Shown in pieces: positions 1 to 12,110 of a stretch of DNA of 64,000 nt. A model generated the notes under the pieces. The model ran no database searches, had not been told where the DNA came from, and saw only the letters and a program-made list of their open reading frames with translations. Source of the stretch: Nymphaea colorata (lineage: Eukaryota > Streptophyta > Magnoliopsida > Nymphaeales > Nymphaeaceae). The first letter of the stretch is position 1; the number at the start of each line of letters is the position of its first letter. Where the stretch lies: the NCBI RefSeq assembly GCF_008831285.2, contig NC_045145.1, positions 12,582,802 to 12,646,801 on the forward strand, given 5' to 3'. Position numbers and translations under genes: made by a program.

Positions 1-330
1 GAGGGTCGCTCATTGGAGCGAGGGTTTCTTCAAAACCCTTGCTCCTACAAACTGGAGCTTTGGAATCTAAAACACTCGTTCGCTGGAGCAAAGGGTTTCT
101 TTCTTCAAAACCTTGCTCCAACAAGCGAGGGTTTCAAAACACCCTCGTTCGCAGTGAGTGAGGGATGAAACCCTCGCTCAGCAAAGCAAAGGGTATCAAA
201 TCAATCTGAAAACCTCACACAGTAAGGGGTTTCAAATTAATCAGAAACCCTCGCTCAGCAAAGGGTGGCGCTGGAGCGAGGGCTTCCAGGTTCATTAAAG
301 TTCCAGCAAGCGATCTGAAACCTTCATTCA
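1..330. repeat. Degenerate minisatellite of GAGCGAGGG / CCCTCGCTC motifs
   Basis: Short motifs such as GGAGCGAGGGTTTC, CCCTCGCTCAGCAAAG and TTGCTCCAACAAG recur on both strands, so parts could fold back. Spacing is irregular. No coding signal is seen; a short minus-strand open frame across 215-436 is made of the same repeat material. Confidence 0.6.
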
Positions 331-461
331 GTGCTGAGCATGAGCGAGAGTTCCTTGAAATGATTTCTCTTTCTCTGCATATACTCTGCTTCACCACTTC
401 CATAGCAGCAGCATTATCGCTGCCATATTTTGCCATAGCATATAAACGACATGCTTATATA

Positions 462-610
462 CTAGTTAAATGAGCTCGAGCTCTGACATGCTTGATTGAG
501 CCGAGCTCGAGTTGACATTATATAATTTGATTCGACCTCGAGTTGTGCAATATAGAAGGCGAGCGGAGTTTGAGCTGACCAAGCTTGGGTTCGACTCAGC
601 TCATGTTCAC
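462..610. repeat. GAGCTCGAG-type low-complexity repeat
   Basis: Alternating GAGCTCGAG, CGAGCTCGAGTTGA and TTCGACCTCGAGTTG motifs, with GAGCTGACC and CGACTCAGCTC. Such degenerate SacI/XhoI-like strings are common in plant intergenic repeats. No gene is seen. Confidence 0.45.
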
Positions 611-621
611 CCATACTAGAA

Positions 622-705
622 ACCGTGGTTTTCAAATCCTTGGATCTAAGATCCAAGTATTGAAAATCAACTCCGGATCCTTAGATCTGAAGCTATCAAA
701 TGGAA
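622..705. repeat. Fragment of a GATCCAAG/GATCTGAAG dispersed repeat (MITE family M1)
   Basis: The run TCCTTGGATCTAAGATCCAAG followed by CCTTAGATCTGAAGC resembles the interiors of the copies at 35,575-35,812, 37,797-37,945 and 60,118-60,200. Only an inner part is recognisable here. Confidence 0.4.
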
Positions 706-1006
706 CCCATATTCAAATATGAGCTCAAAATTGCTTTGCTAAATAAACGGCTGGGAGGAGCAGTCTCTCAATTTGTTCAACAAAATTAAAAGAATGTACA
801 GAAAAATAACCAACATGGACACCTTTAAGGAGTCGACCATTCAACAGAAGAATGCAAATCAATGCAGTGATGCGAGACTTTCATTACCTCAAATGCAGGA
901 TTGCAATGCACCAGAACAAAAATCTTCCTTGAAAGAACATGATCCCCAGATCCGTGAGGCACTTAATCAACCTCTTACAGGCAGTGAAACCATGCGTTCC
1001 TCCAGC
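706..1006. other. Short unassigned stretch
   Basis: A plus-strand open frame of 89 codons starts at 773, but its protein resembles nothing I know and has no flanking gene signals. It is probably chance. Confidence 0.3.
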
Positions 1007-1900
1007 CTATGGGAGCCACTGAAATGCCAACCACCTCATTAAATCTTGGTAGGCTACAAAGAATTCCAACTTAGATCTCCTTGGCCCCCTAACATAGTCT
1101 GACTGGGACATAACAAACTCCAGAATAAAAAACCCCGCATCCACGCTTTTCACCCAGTACCCTACCTTATGAGAGTCTCTAATCCATCTGCAGGCAGAGT
1201 GTATGATCAGACTCCAAGCCAAAATCTCCTACCTACTCGCCAACCCCCAACACACATTTATCATCAATTGTTTAACAATCTTCCCACAAAGGTTTGCATT
1301 GAACATATTTCTGCACCACATCCCCATCATGGACTCTTTTATTCCTTCATAGTCAGAGCTTCCAGATAACATTTGGAAAGCATAAACACCATCCCCTTCT
1401 AGCTAAATTTAATGCCCCAACACCAGGACTCATAAGGACTATCATAGACTGTTCGAATTTCACCATTACATTAAACTTGCAACCGATAACTTTCCTGATG
1501 GATCATGCCAAAGACCAATGAATGAACACATGGATATCACTTCCTCTTCCTTCTCACAAAGAGGACACCGATTGGCAAGGGGGACTCCAAAATTTTCTAT
1601 GCAATCTTGGGTGAGAGTCCCGCCTTTCAGAGCAATATATGATGTCCACTTTGTGCACTCCATTGAGTCGTTTCTATATACTATGGCTCCCTTCACAAGC
1701 CTCACAATCTTCACTTTAATGCGCTCATATATGTACACTCAATTCAGAGTTTCAGACTACTCACAACTGAGTCAGACCATAACATATTTGTTACCAAACC
1801 AACACTCCTCATGGCTAAAGGAATCCAAAGACCCAAAAACCTTCCACATCCCAAGAATTCTATGAGTGAATCACCCCCACCAGCTTCTGCTTATAGTTCA
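1007..1900 (-). pseudogene. 3' remnant of a LINE (zinc-binding RT tail)
   Basis: On the minus strand, 1466-1738 reads LTQDCIENFGVPLANRCPLC then EKEEEV. This matches the zinc-binding module (zf-RVT type) after the reverse transcriptase of plant L1-like LINEs: L-x4-L-x2-FGV-x6-CPLCEKEEE. The expected H and second C-containing part lies in a neighbouring frame (EKEEEDIHVFIH), so there is a frameshift. A further open segment at 1007-1222 lies in the expected downstream direction but is not diagnostic. No RT or endonuclease core lies next to it, so this is a 5'-truncated dead copy. It is separate from the longer LINE at 45-51 kb. Family assignment is fairly safe; limits are approximate. Confidence 0.55.
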
Positions 1901-3859
1901 CAGATGTTGGAGGTTCCAAACATTGAAAAAAGTAGCACAGCAGACCCCAACCGCACTGTTCTGATCAGATGTTAATCACTTTCTAAGAGACAAGATGAGA
2001 AATTTCCTCCCATCCCCACATGAGACCTGCAACCAAAGGCTATGGTTGCACAAATACTTCTGTCAACACAAGTAGCACCATAAGGAGTCCATTAATTTGG
2101 CCTTGAGTGTCAACTAGATCATCCAAGCATTATTAAGGCTACTCAAATCTTTCAAACCAGTCCCATCCTCCTCTAAAGGTAAGCACAGGGAGAACCACCC
2201 CACTGCATGATCATGCCTCCCATCTGTTGAATCACCCCAAATGAACCTACTACAGGTTCTCTGGGTGTTGTCTAATTAGGCCTTTAGTTATGCCAATTGT
2301 CCTAGTTTATAGCCTTTCTATAGCATGAACCAAACTGTGCTAAGAGTTGGTTAAAAATGACTATTTTACCCTTCTCAAATGGTATATTTAACTGATACTT
2401 CCAAAAGAATTTCAAATATAAGGGCCATGAACTACACCAAAGCAAATCATACATCATAGGTATCTAACTCCAGTATCCATATCACTCAAGTCATCATCAC
2501 ATAGGAAATGAACATTTTGCTCCCGATCAAGTCATTTTATCCATTTTCTCGGCCTTTGCAAATAACTATGGAAGTCCTGAGAATTGTATTACTAAGCAAT
2601 TGGGGTTATTTCCATTTGTATAAGTCAATGGAAACACCCAAACAAGTTTATTAGCTTACATTTGGTCAGAAATGATCTAGAAATAGGTAATTTCCTCATT
2701 TTTCAATCATTTCTTGTCATGAAAACACATGCAGACTTGACTAGACCCACGATAAGATCTCCTCAGCATAAGCATATTATCTTCAGCTCCATTTCCATTT
2801 TTGAAGTCTCAATTCTAGTGTTAGGACAATCATTTTAAGAAATGACACATTGTTTTCCCATTTCCTCTTGTATGATCATCATTTTCCACTGATTCGAGTG
2901 AATTAGACCAAATTTAGTTACAATCAGATTTTTAAGTGCATGAACTGACTATTCTTGCTTTCAATTCAGTAATTCTGTTTCAGATTGAACACACATTGTA
3001 GATTTCCATCACTCATGGAGTGTTCATATCTAGACATTGTCATAGTTACTTTTGAACTGATTTTTGAGAGATATGGAATAGCAATTTTCAATTTGAGCAC
3101 ACAGATTGATTAAAATGTCACTTAATGAGAGTACCAGTGTGCTTACTGCTCCTACATAAGCTCAAAATCTCCGTTTCCCATTATACCCTTACCATTTCCA
3201 TTTACATGTTCAAATACAATTCAGTCAATTTTAGAAAATGTGATTTTGCAAAGGCAAATTGAGTAACCTTTTAATGAAATTTGGCATGCCCAAAAATTGA
3301 ACATCAAAAGCACCCCAAAAAGTCTTTTTAACTCTAAAAAATTTTCACCATGACCAAATGACCATTTTAACTCATACATGGAGGTTTTGAACTGAGCTTT
3401 TAAAAAATGATTTCAAATGTAGGAGCCAACCATAGAAAACCAGGGTCAAACTTACCGTATTTAGACATCTAATACCTAGTCTAGGATCACCTAAGTTGTC
3501 GCAACCATGTCAAATGACCATTTTGTCCCTAATATAAGAAAATCTTAGAAATCTTAGTAATGATTTAAAACAAACATAATCGGGTAATTCTTAGCTCTAC
3601 AAGTCTGTAAGAGTAGTTAAAGTCATCTCACCAACCATTTTTACCAGTTTAAGTCAGCTTTCCCTATAAGTCAGGTCACCAGAACCGAGAACTACAATTT
3701 TTAGCTCGACTATATATCATTAAGTCTAACCAAATTCAGGATAGGTTTGCTTTAGTGGAAAAAAATATTATTTTACTTACTTTGAGTTACCAAGCTCACA
3801 TTTTAGTTTCAAAGTTATTCACAGATTTCCACTACCCACTCTCTCACCTATTGAGGATT
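1901..3859. other. AT-rich non-coding DNA
   Basis: No usable open frame or RNA gene is seen. Phrases such as ATGACTATTTTACCCTTCTC and GACCATTTTGTCCCTAA recur loosely, a style common in 3' non-coding parts of decayed plant LTR retrotransposons. That origin is an inference only. Confidence 0.5.
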
Positions 3860-4370
3860 GTTCGAATTAAGTTATAGTGCAACCGAGTTGAGTTAGCTCA
3901 AAAAAAACTAGAATCATATTTATGATTTATAAATTTATCCTCCCTTAGTTTGGTTTGAGTTTATTAATCTTGGTTTGAGTTCAATTTTGTTCCAAAGGTC
4001 CGAACTTCACTCTCTTTTTTGTTTTTAAGGCGTTTGAGCTCAACCTAGTGGAGTGAGCTGAAACCGAGCTAGGATCATGTTTATCATGTATAAATATCTT
4101 CTTTTAGTTTTGTTTGAGTTCATTTATGAAGCCATGTGAGTTCATATTAGTTTGGAAGGTCCTAAAGCTCATTTTCTTTCTCTCTCTCTCTCTTTTTTTT
4201 TGGATTTAAGCTGAATTTGACCTCAACCTAACAGAGTGAGCTATAATTGAGCCAAAATCGTATTTATCATGTATGAATCTATCTTTTCTTAGTTTTTGGG
4301 TTTGAGTTTATTCATACCCAATTTGAGTTCAATTCAGTATTGAAGGTCTGGAACTCATTCATAATACTTG
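3860..4370. repeat. Three-copy degenerate tandem repeat, unit about 180 bp
   Basis: Three successive blocks (about 3886-4020, 4030-4195, 4215-4365) share the same order of phrases: GAGCTCAACCTA-type start, GTGAGCT...GAGC, ATCATGTTTATCATGTATAAAT, CTTAGTTT-GTTTGAGTT, and GGAAGGTCC...CTCATT. Copies are clearly diverged; one carries a CT run near 4181. Confidence 0.7.
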
Positions 4371-5689
4371 CTACACTCTGTAAACATCTATCAAGCTTAA
4401 CTCAGTTAACTCAGAGCAAAACTTTCTGATCTTTCAACATATCCTTACCAGTAAATGGCTGATCTAAGGCTCCCAACTCAACTAGTGAAGATGACGATCA
4501 TAACCTAATTTTTGAAATCCTTCTATGTTTCTCTTAATATATATCACATTCACAGCCTGTAAATTTTAGAAAATTTGATTTTTAGAAGAATGTTGGAGGG
4601 TTTGTTAGTAATATTTTAACTAAAGTCAATCTAGAAATAGGCATATAGGCTGGTCTAATCAGATTTGCCAAACTCACCCAGAGCTTCAGAATACACATAG
4701 GGACACAACAGTCATTTTCTTTTAAGCCATATTATTCTACACAAACATAGGACATATGTCTCATGTACATTAGTTTATGGCTTTCTTTGATTCCTAGAGC
4801 TTTCAGCAAAGTCAAATACATGATTTATGCTTATTTGAGTTCAAAATCTACACAAGGAGTAAACCAATCAATTTTTTTCTAATCCATATTTTCTACATGA
4901 ACCTAAGATTATATGTCATATATACTTAACGTCATCAAGTCTGTCATTATTAAATCATCAAAGCTCCGACTTGAAATCATTTCAAACACATAACAGATGG
5001 TCCAAATCTTCACCCAAGGGTAAAAAGTCATTTCATTTCAAATCTCTTACCCACGGCCAAGGGTAAAACAACAATTTCATCTGCAATAATGTCATTTTGT
5101 ACTTAGTCTATATGCTAGATATACTTGACGTTATGGTATTTGAAGCATCAATTAGAATGTTTACATCAACATTTTTAGATCTACGAACTATTGTCTAGAA
5201 TTCTAATCAAAATCTCTTAAGATCCATTTTGTAGAAACTTTCTATGGATTTAGATCTTGATCTGAATCTTAAATCCATGCCCATACCTATCATCTAGAAT
5301 CTTCTATAGATATCATGATTTGAATCTCTGAACCATATCCCAAACCAAGATCCAAATGCATAAATGTACATATATGCAAAAAATATCACAGTTGATTTTG
5401 AACACTATGCGAGATGTCAATCCAAATAGTTGCTATAGATTCATGAAACCTCTAAGTAGAGTAGTTTGGTTCAGAACCATTTAATAGTGTTGTGTGCATT
5501 AGGAGTTAGAATTGAGAGTGATTTATTCATGTTCACTTACATTTAGAATCCCATACAACCCCTTTCAATTTAAGCATTGATTGAAAACAAATGTTTGTTT
5601 CTCCCATGGTTTTAACTCTCCATCTTTGGCAACGTCGTATTAGAGTTCACTGATTGTGCATGTGCGTGCTCATGAATTTCGAAATTTAC
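4371..5689. other. AT-rich non-coding DNA with weak periodic similarity
   Basis: No gene. Phrases like TTCTACACAAACATAGGACATATG (split over about 4735), TTTTCTACATGAACC (4908) and GATATACTTGACGTTAT (5117) recur about every 175-185 bp. The 3.9 kb tandem array may therefore once have extended to about 5.1 kb. Confidence 0.4.
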
Positions 5690-6660
5690 CTTCACCTATA
5701 TGGCCGCTTGGCCTAGATGGGGCTGCTCAAGAGGTCGACCTCCTGGCTCCTCCATAGTGGACTAGACATCACCCCCAAATTCTGCGTGGAACTATTAATG
5801 CCCTCCACCTTGGAGCCCTTTGCCAACTAGGGAGGGAAGTTGGGGTGCATAAAGGCAACCTGGCCAATAAATAGCTAGGGCCCGACCTGCCCAATTCCAT
5901 GTAGGACAAGCCAGTGCCCAAGGATGCCAATAGCAGACCCCAGAGATTGCCACATGGCATGGGTATGCCAGCTGATCCAAATTCATCCTTTTTTTTTTTA
6001 CCCCATTTGATCACTTAGAGGGCTGATTTGCTGCCCTAGGCTATCAGCCCAGCTTCTAGGATGACTCAGACTGAGCTGGCCACCGTGGACCAGCCACTAT
6101 AGCAACATGCCACCCAAGGTTTGACCCAAACTGCTAGCTCAAGGGACTGCTCCAGCGAGTCCATGCGGTGCTAGCTCCTTAAGCTGGCCTTTCTTTGTGC
6201 AGGCTCTAGCCTAGCGCCCAGTTAGCCCCCACAACTTCCACCTTGGCACCACATCAGCATCACATTGTCCCATGTCAAAATGGCACCCTCTACTTTCTCT
6301 CTCTTATTTAATAAGTTAATTTATTCCTGCATTAATGTTGTCTCGTTTCTTGTTCTGAACTACTTGTGTGGGGGAAGTGGCCCACTTGAAACCGGTGACC
6401 ATTGCCTGAATTCCACTGCCCATCCAAACACTTCCATAGCTATCAGTCCACGGTAGCATCTCTACCACCCACAGGTGGAGCTCTCCCAATGAGAGGAGCC
6501 ACTCTTCCAGCAACCCACACATCACTCCAACGAGCTTTCTGGTGAATCGTGGGATGCTAGCTACCCCATCACCGCCCACAAAAACCTCAGCACCGGCAAG
6601 CTCTTCCTGAGCAGGCTCCACCTCTGCCACTGCTCTTTTTCTGGTTGGTTGAGTTAGTCA
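5690..6660. other. GC-rich island of unknown origin
   Basis: Composition changes sharply from the AT-rich flanks to CCTGG/GGCCA-rich DNA. Open frames occur on both strands (minus 6316-6630 of 104 codons; minus 5769-6014), but none resembles a known domain. The abrupt edges suggest a decayed mobile element or captured sequence. No terminal repeats were found. Confidence 0.4.
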
Positions 6661-6994
6661 CCAAATGAGAGAGAATTTTTATTTAAATGTTGCAATGCAT
6701 GCATTTTCCCTTCTCAAAAGCTTATTAGGGACAGATTCATTATTATAGATGAGATCCACCCTTACATAATGAATAATTGGTTGAGATGATCCACTGATCT
6801 TCTTCCATTTCAATCTATATTTCTCATAATTTTCTGTACTTTCTTTTGAGAGAGGTGGTCAAGGAGGTTAGAAGCCATGCCTTCAGCCCCTTTGATGTAA
6901 AAATCCCAGCCATAAACTATCACTGTTCATGTGTTATGTGGCCCTTTACTCAATCCTTTTAATTCAAAAAGCAACATTTACGTATATATACGAA

Positions 6995-7027
<33 letters not shown>

Positions 7028-8125
7028 CATCTCATATGAAAATGGCTATTATTCTTTCAAGATTAGGTTAAGGGTCACATCCTTAAGCTAATCTAAAGGA
7101 GATTGCTTCCAACATTGAATCTTGATGGCTCAAAACTACAAGGTTTAGCCAATTCAAAATTTGAAATCAGGCTGATTGAATGTATATATATGTATTTTTA
7201 AAACCTAGAATTTGACTTTTCAAAGAATCTTCGAACGTCAAGTTTGAGATCCTACAATACTTGTTTCAGCTCAAAGGAAGCTACTAATTTGTCAATGTCT
7301 ATGAAATTAGACCGAATCCCTAGTCTTGCCTAATCAGCACTGTAGAGAGTAGCTTCTAATATGGCTGATATTCATGATTTCGACTTCACATTTTTCAATT
7401 TTGCAATTGGTTTGGTTTTCAAATTAATACATCACAAAATTTCAGCCAAAATCTGTAATTAAAATTCACAAAACCGGCGGAAGAAATTTTGTCAAATTCT
7501 CTCAACATACTATACTAATTTGCATAGCCTTGAGATTTAAAACCAAATTTGGAGTAAACATTGCTTGTAAGATCTGATTTGCATTCCAACATGTACTTTA
7601 ATGAAAAAATAGATGTATATATTCTAAATATGTATATATGTTTCATCAATTTCAAGATTTAATCTATCAAATTACATTTTACTTTGAAGATAGATCTCCA
7701 AAGTAGACATTTCTTAATTTGCAACCATTAAATCAGTACATGGTCTGTTTTATAATCATTTTAACATGTGGAAGTGGAGTTTTTCCACGTTTTTCCCATT
7801 CTAAAACTGGGATTTTTCGTTCAATTTTCAGATTTCACTTTCAAATTTAAGAATTTTATCTATGTCAAGCTTATGGACTGCATTGTAGTAGTTATACTTG
7901 ATCCAATACCAAATATAGCCTAGACATTGTACTACATATCCAATTTAATATAAATTTGCTCTTTATTTCATGAATGCATGTGATGGAATAAAAAATTAAC
8001 ACGTGTAGATGCATGGAGAGTTAGTGAGAGTGAAGAATGTATGCACACATATAGTTTATTTTCTTAATTCATGCTTGGGTTCACTTATCTAATTCACACA
8101 CACATGCACCATCTCTAGAAAGTAA
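6661..8125. other. AT-rich intergenic DNA with a (TG)n(TA)n microsatellite
   Basis: No gene recognised. A compound microsatellite, TG then TA repeats, lies at about 6996-7027. Confidence 0.55.
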
Positions 8126-8850
8126 GTGGACCAATTCAAGTTACACAACATGACCGAGCTATATTGCAACAAAGAATTTGGAATCTCACTTAGTTTTGAA
8201 AAGAAAATACAAGAATTCTATCAATCTTGCCAACAAATATATTTGGAACATAAAACATTGGAAACCCTATTTTTCCAAAAACAAGCTTTACTTGAAAAAT
8301 TTACGATCTTCTCTAAAAGAGAACTTGGTACAATTTCAATTCAAAATTCCTATCTTTTGAACAACCAATTTTCAAATTTGATCAATTGATCCATTTTTTA
8401 AAGCTAAATCAACTATTTAAGTCAAGTTCATTTTTTAATTTACTTTAAACTAAGTTCAAAATTTTGATCCAAGATTTCATATTAACTTCAAGTTCATGAA
8501 CTAAAACTCCAATTTTCAACTATTTACAAATCAAATCCTCAACTTACAAATATAATTTCCAACCAAATTTCTTAAACTCTCAAATTTTTAGATCAAATCA
8601 ATGGTCCCAACTAGAATCAATTTTGAAATATTTTCAATTTTGCCAAAATTCAAAAGAATTCCCCAAATTTATAAAACAAGTTGAATTTCTAAATAACTTG
8701 TCAAAACCAATTAGATTTTCAAATAACTTGTTTAAAATCCATTTCATTTTATCTAAAACAAGGTCAAAACATTGGTTGTTCAAAATTAAGTTCAAATGAA
8801 ATTCAAAATCAAATTTCAAACCCTTATGCACAAACATATATAATGCATCA
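8126..8850. other. Low-complexity A/T-rich stretch
   Basis: Repeated AATTTCAA, TTCAAATT and CAAGTTCA words dominate. Open frames here (plus 8126-8389; minus 8634-8855) are Phe/Leu/Asn/Lys-rich by composition and are not supported as genes. Confidence 0.45.
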
Positions 8851-9528
8851 ATCAAATGACTTGTACAACTTTTGAGAAATGCTTAGTCTTAGGTCCAATT
8901 ATCCATGTTAAAGGCGTTGAGACATGGTTAGACCCCGTACCAGCAGGCAGATCCTTTTCTCTTGCAATTTTTCTAATATCCAAATTTAAAATTTTTGGCT
9001 TCACGCTACTCCCCATTCAAGGGAGGGGAGAAAATAGATCGCATGCCTGGTGGGACCCATTATAGTTCATCTAAGGATTTTTTTAGGTCATGTACAAGTC
9101 ATTTTAACATTGCTAGACATCAATTGCATGCAAACCCTTCATGACCATACCTACCGGCATCATGCATATTGTATTGCAGAGGAAGAAGGCGGAGAACAAG
9201 AGAAACTTCTAGTTGGGTGTCGCCGGATCAAGTGATATTTAACAAAGTTCAAATAATTTTTGTAGGTGATTGGCCAATCGTATCTTCATCATTTTCTTAT
9301 TCTGTAATGGATGACAATTCGTCATCATTTGAACTGTCCATATGTTGAATAAGTTCATCTTCCTCTTCAGTTGCTTCATCATCAAAACTCTCATGTTGTA
9401 AATCTTCTATTATTGTTTCACCTTCATATAAAAACAATAATACAAAACAAAATGTAATAGTAAGTAAAGAAAAAAGCAATGTTCTTATCTTTATTTCAAA
9501 AATTACAAACATATAGCATTACTTTTTT
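8851..9528. other. Unassigned sequence
   Basis: A minus-strand open frame at 9297-9512 ends in an acidic segment (DDEATEEEDELIQHMDSSND). It could be a fragment of a transposase or host gene, but no domain can be named. Confidence 0.25.
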
Positions 9529-9710
9529 CAACACTTTCCCTGAGGTGTATGCCTCAAGAATGGAGCATACCATGGATGGGGGCAGACACCTTTATTAAAT
9601 GAGGCGCATGCTTCAGGGATGCATGCACCTCAAGGCCCTGCCTCAAGGCATTTTTTGTAAAAAATGCTTTGAGTCGCGTTTTTTATTTTGTGTGAGGCAT
9701 ACGGTTCTTA
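9529..9710. repeat. GAGGC(G/A)TGCCTCA-type inverted repeats with a hairpin
   Basis: Words GAGGTGTATGCCTCA, GAGGCGCATGCTTCA and GCCTCAAGGC recur. At 9643-9671, CAAGGCATTTTTT and AAAAAATGCTTTG pair in 12 of 13 positions across a two-base loop. No coding evidence. Confidence 0.5.
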
Positions 9711-11544
9711 CAACATTGATTTGGGGGTAACATGGAAAAGCATTTCAAAGTAGAGAGACAGACGCTTTCTTTTGCAACTTTCCCTTCTATTTTCCTGTTG
9801 AGTAATTTTTGAAGTTCTTCCTTCTTCTTGATGCAACGTAGATGATTACCTCCACAGTTCTCAACTGCTTCATACTCTTTACCACCATAGTTCACCCAGT
9901 ATGACAAGGCAACTTCAATGAACTAAAAGTCTACCTGCAGTGCTCACCAAGTTTGCTGTAGAACCAATATCATCCTATTAGGAAGAAAACATCAAGCATT
10001 TTCATGATACAACAGAACCAAGATCAACCTATTAGGAAGAAGCCATCGAACAGGCTCATGTTACAACAAAACCATTATCATCTTATAAACTTTTAAATAG
10101 GCTTATTCTCTCTCTCTCTCTCTCCCCCAACACAACCCATCCCCCCCCCCCCCCAACAAAAAAAAAAGAAAGAAAGACAAACCAACACACGCTCACATTC
10201 TAAAGACTAGCTAGTTCTATTGCAAATAATTTTATGCTTATGATAAAAAGCACTATACCTCAAAATAGTTCACGCAAGTAATATCTTCATATTTCTTTTG
10301 ACAAAAGAAAATGGTTGTCCAGTCTAGGTGCTAAGCAATATAATCCCATGTTAGCCAGAGTTACCAGCCAAATGCAAACAGAGGTCCACTATGTGATAGA
10401 CAAAAGGTCAAAATGATTCAGCCAGCCAGGAATCTTACAATAACCTTTGCAATGTGTTCTAATTCAGACATGCTCAGATAACTTTCATGATGCTGCACAC
10501 TCCACCAGAATTCCAAACACTTTCATGAGACCATCAAGTATCCTTGATACCGAACCAATGCCCAAAAAGGACTGTGGTATTAAAGCTGACGAATATTTGT
10601 GAACGAAGTCTCACATATAAGCAGTTTGGTTATATGTGCACAAAGGCTGATTCAACATTCAGCATGATAAGAACAGCCCAGTGATTGGAAAATGTAAATC
10701 AAGTTTTAACTTGGTACTATGACTAGACACCAACTCCTACTGATGCAATGCATGTTTTCTCACCTAGGATATTGATGATGCCATTGCGTCCTTTTGTGTC
10801 TGTATACAAAAAGCACATTATTTTCGAAAAAATGCAAAAAAAAAGCAAGAAAATGAAATGCCGTTTAAAAATTAAAAAACATATTTAAAAAACGAAAAAT
10901 GGAAAATGAAAAAAACGCAACTCATTTCACTTATATAAATTAAATTGGTGAAATAAAATGTATATGCACATAAAGAATCACATATCAAAAGTCTGAATTA
11001 ACATTTGAAGTGATTTGATCATTGGCTATCGTATGAAGGAAGCTAGAAAAGAAAAGAATAAGACAAAGACAAGAAGCTTTTTGGTTTCTTTCCACAGTTT
11101 ATTTAGACAATGACCAATAGAAAACAAAAAAAAAGAGTCTTCTATTTGATGAAAAAGGTTACCCCATTAAATGTTTATACATGTTTATTTAGTGTGCAAA
11201 ATGTGGACTAATTCATATTTCAGATCAAACAAATGCCCCCAATGCAAAAAAGGGTGTATAAAAAATCCCACTCATGTATAAATGGATAATGTAGATGGTT
11301 GCCGTATAAAGTGGTTGGAAAGGCAGTCGTAGAGAGTATACCTATCCTTATCTTGGAAACCTACGTCTATGCACTACAGGAGATGGATTGCATAGGGAAT
11401 CATCAGTTCGGCTTTTGGTTCTTAAAAGTCGAAAAGCTTGCAATATTTCTTAATATGCTTCAAAATTAGGCATTCCTAAATATGACAAAAGAAGACGGCA
11501 AGAAGAATCACAGAACAGAGATTGGGGTTCCGGAAAAAACTCTA
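9711..11544. other. Non-coding AT-rich DNA
   Basis: No recognisable gene. Contains a CT run at about 10107-10124, a poly-C run at about 10141-10154 and an A-rich stretch near 10,800-10,920. A minus open frame at 9683-9907 (74 codons) is not recognisable. Confidence 0.5.
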
Positions 11545-12110
11545 GGGGCCGTTTGATGGCCTAGAAATATCCTGTAGCCATGGAGAAAATTTTCAAATAT
11601 TCAAAATTTTTCTCATTCCATCAAAGGTGGAATGAAAATTATGACCGTTAAACACGTTTCCGGAAATTTTTTTTCGGAAAATGTTTCCACCATCAGAGGT
11701 GGAAACATTTTGCCGGTGTTATTTTTCTGCCTGTTAGGGCACCCACGCATCGCCTCCCTCTCCCTCCTGCCGCAGGCCCGCAGCTGCCTCCGTCCTGCCT
11801 GCTGGTCGTTCGTCTCTCTCACCCTCTCACTCTCCTTCTCCCTCGTCGTCTCTCTCACCCTCGCACTCTCCTGCTCCCCTCGTTGTCTCTCTCGCCCTCT
11901 CACTCTCCTGATCCCCACCTCGTCTCTCTCACCCTTGCTGAAGGAGAAGCCCTCCGTCTCTTCATCTGTCATTTGTGCAGTGGCTTCCGTGTTAGGAAAC
12001 ACTGATTTTGGCTCACCCTATTACCGTAGCGTAGGAATCTGTCTCTTCCTCTCTGCAGCAACAAATTTGGGCTCGATTGTTACTCTGTGAGCAGATCTGC
12101 AAGGTTTTCA
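11545..12110. mobile_element. Possible end of a DNA transposon (GGGGCCGTTTGATGGC terminus) with hairpins
   Basis: GGGGCCGTTTGATGGC at 11,545 resembles PIF/Harbinger-like and related MITE termini, and the proven element at 46,484 (GAGGTCGTTTGATAG). Two hairpins follow: 11,605-11,640 (imperfect) and 11,678-11,711 (14 bp perfect stem, 6-base loop ATCAGA). A pyrimidine-rich minisatellite then starts at 11,811. The opposite terminus was not found, so the element is either partial or misjudged. Confidence 0.4.
11811..11940. repeat. Pyrimidine-rich minisatellite, about 36-39 bp units
   Basis: About 3.5 copies of a unit beginning GTCTCTCTCACCCTCTCACT and ending CCTGCTCCCCTC. Open frames on both strands (plus 11,632-12,090; minus 11,613-12,002) are products of this repeat. 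Confidence 0.7.

Noticed and set aside
1-330. Repeats considered as a CRISPR-like array
   Set aside because: Unit lengths and spacing are irregular, no unique spacers, and the genome is a plant's.
5769-6630. Minus-strand frames in the 5.7-6.7 kb GC-rich island
   Set aside because: Overlapping frames with no domain, start context or splice signals; kept only as an unexplained island.
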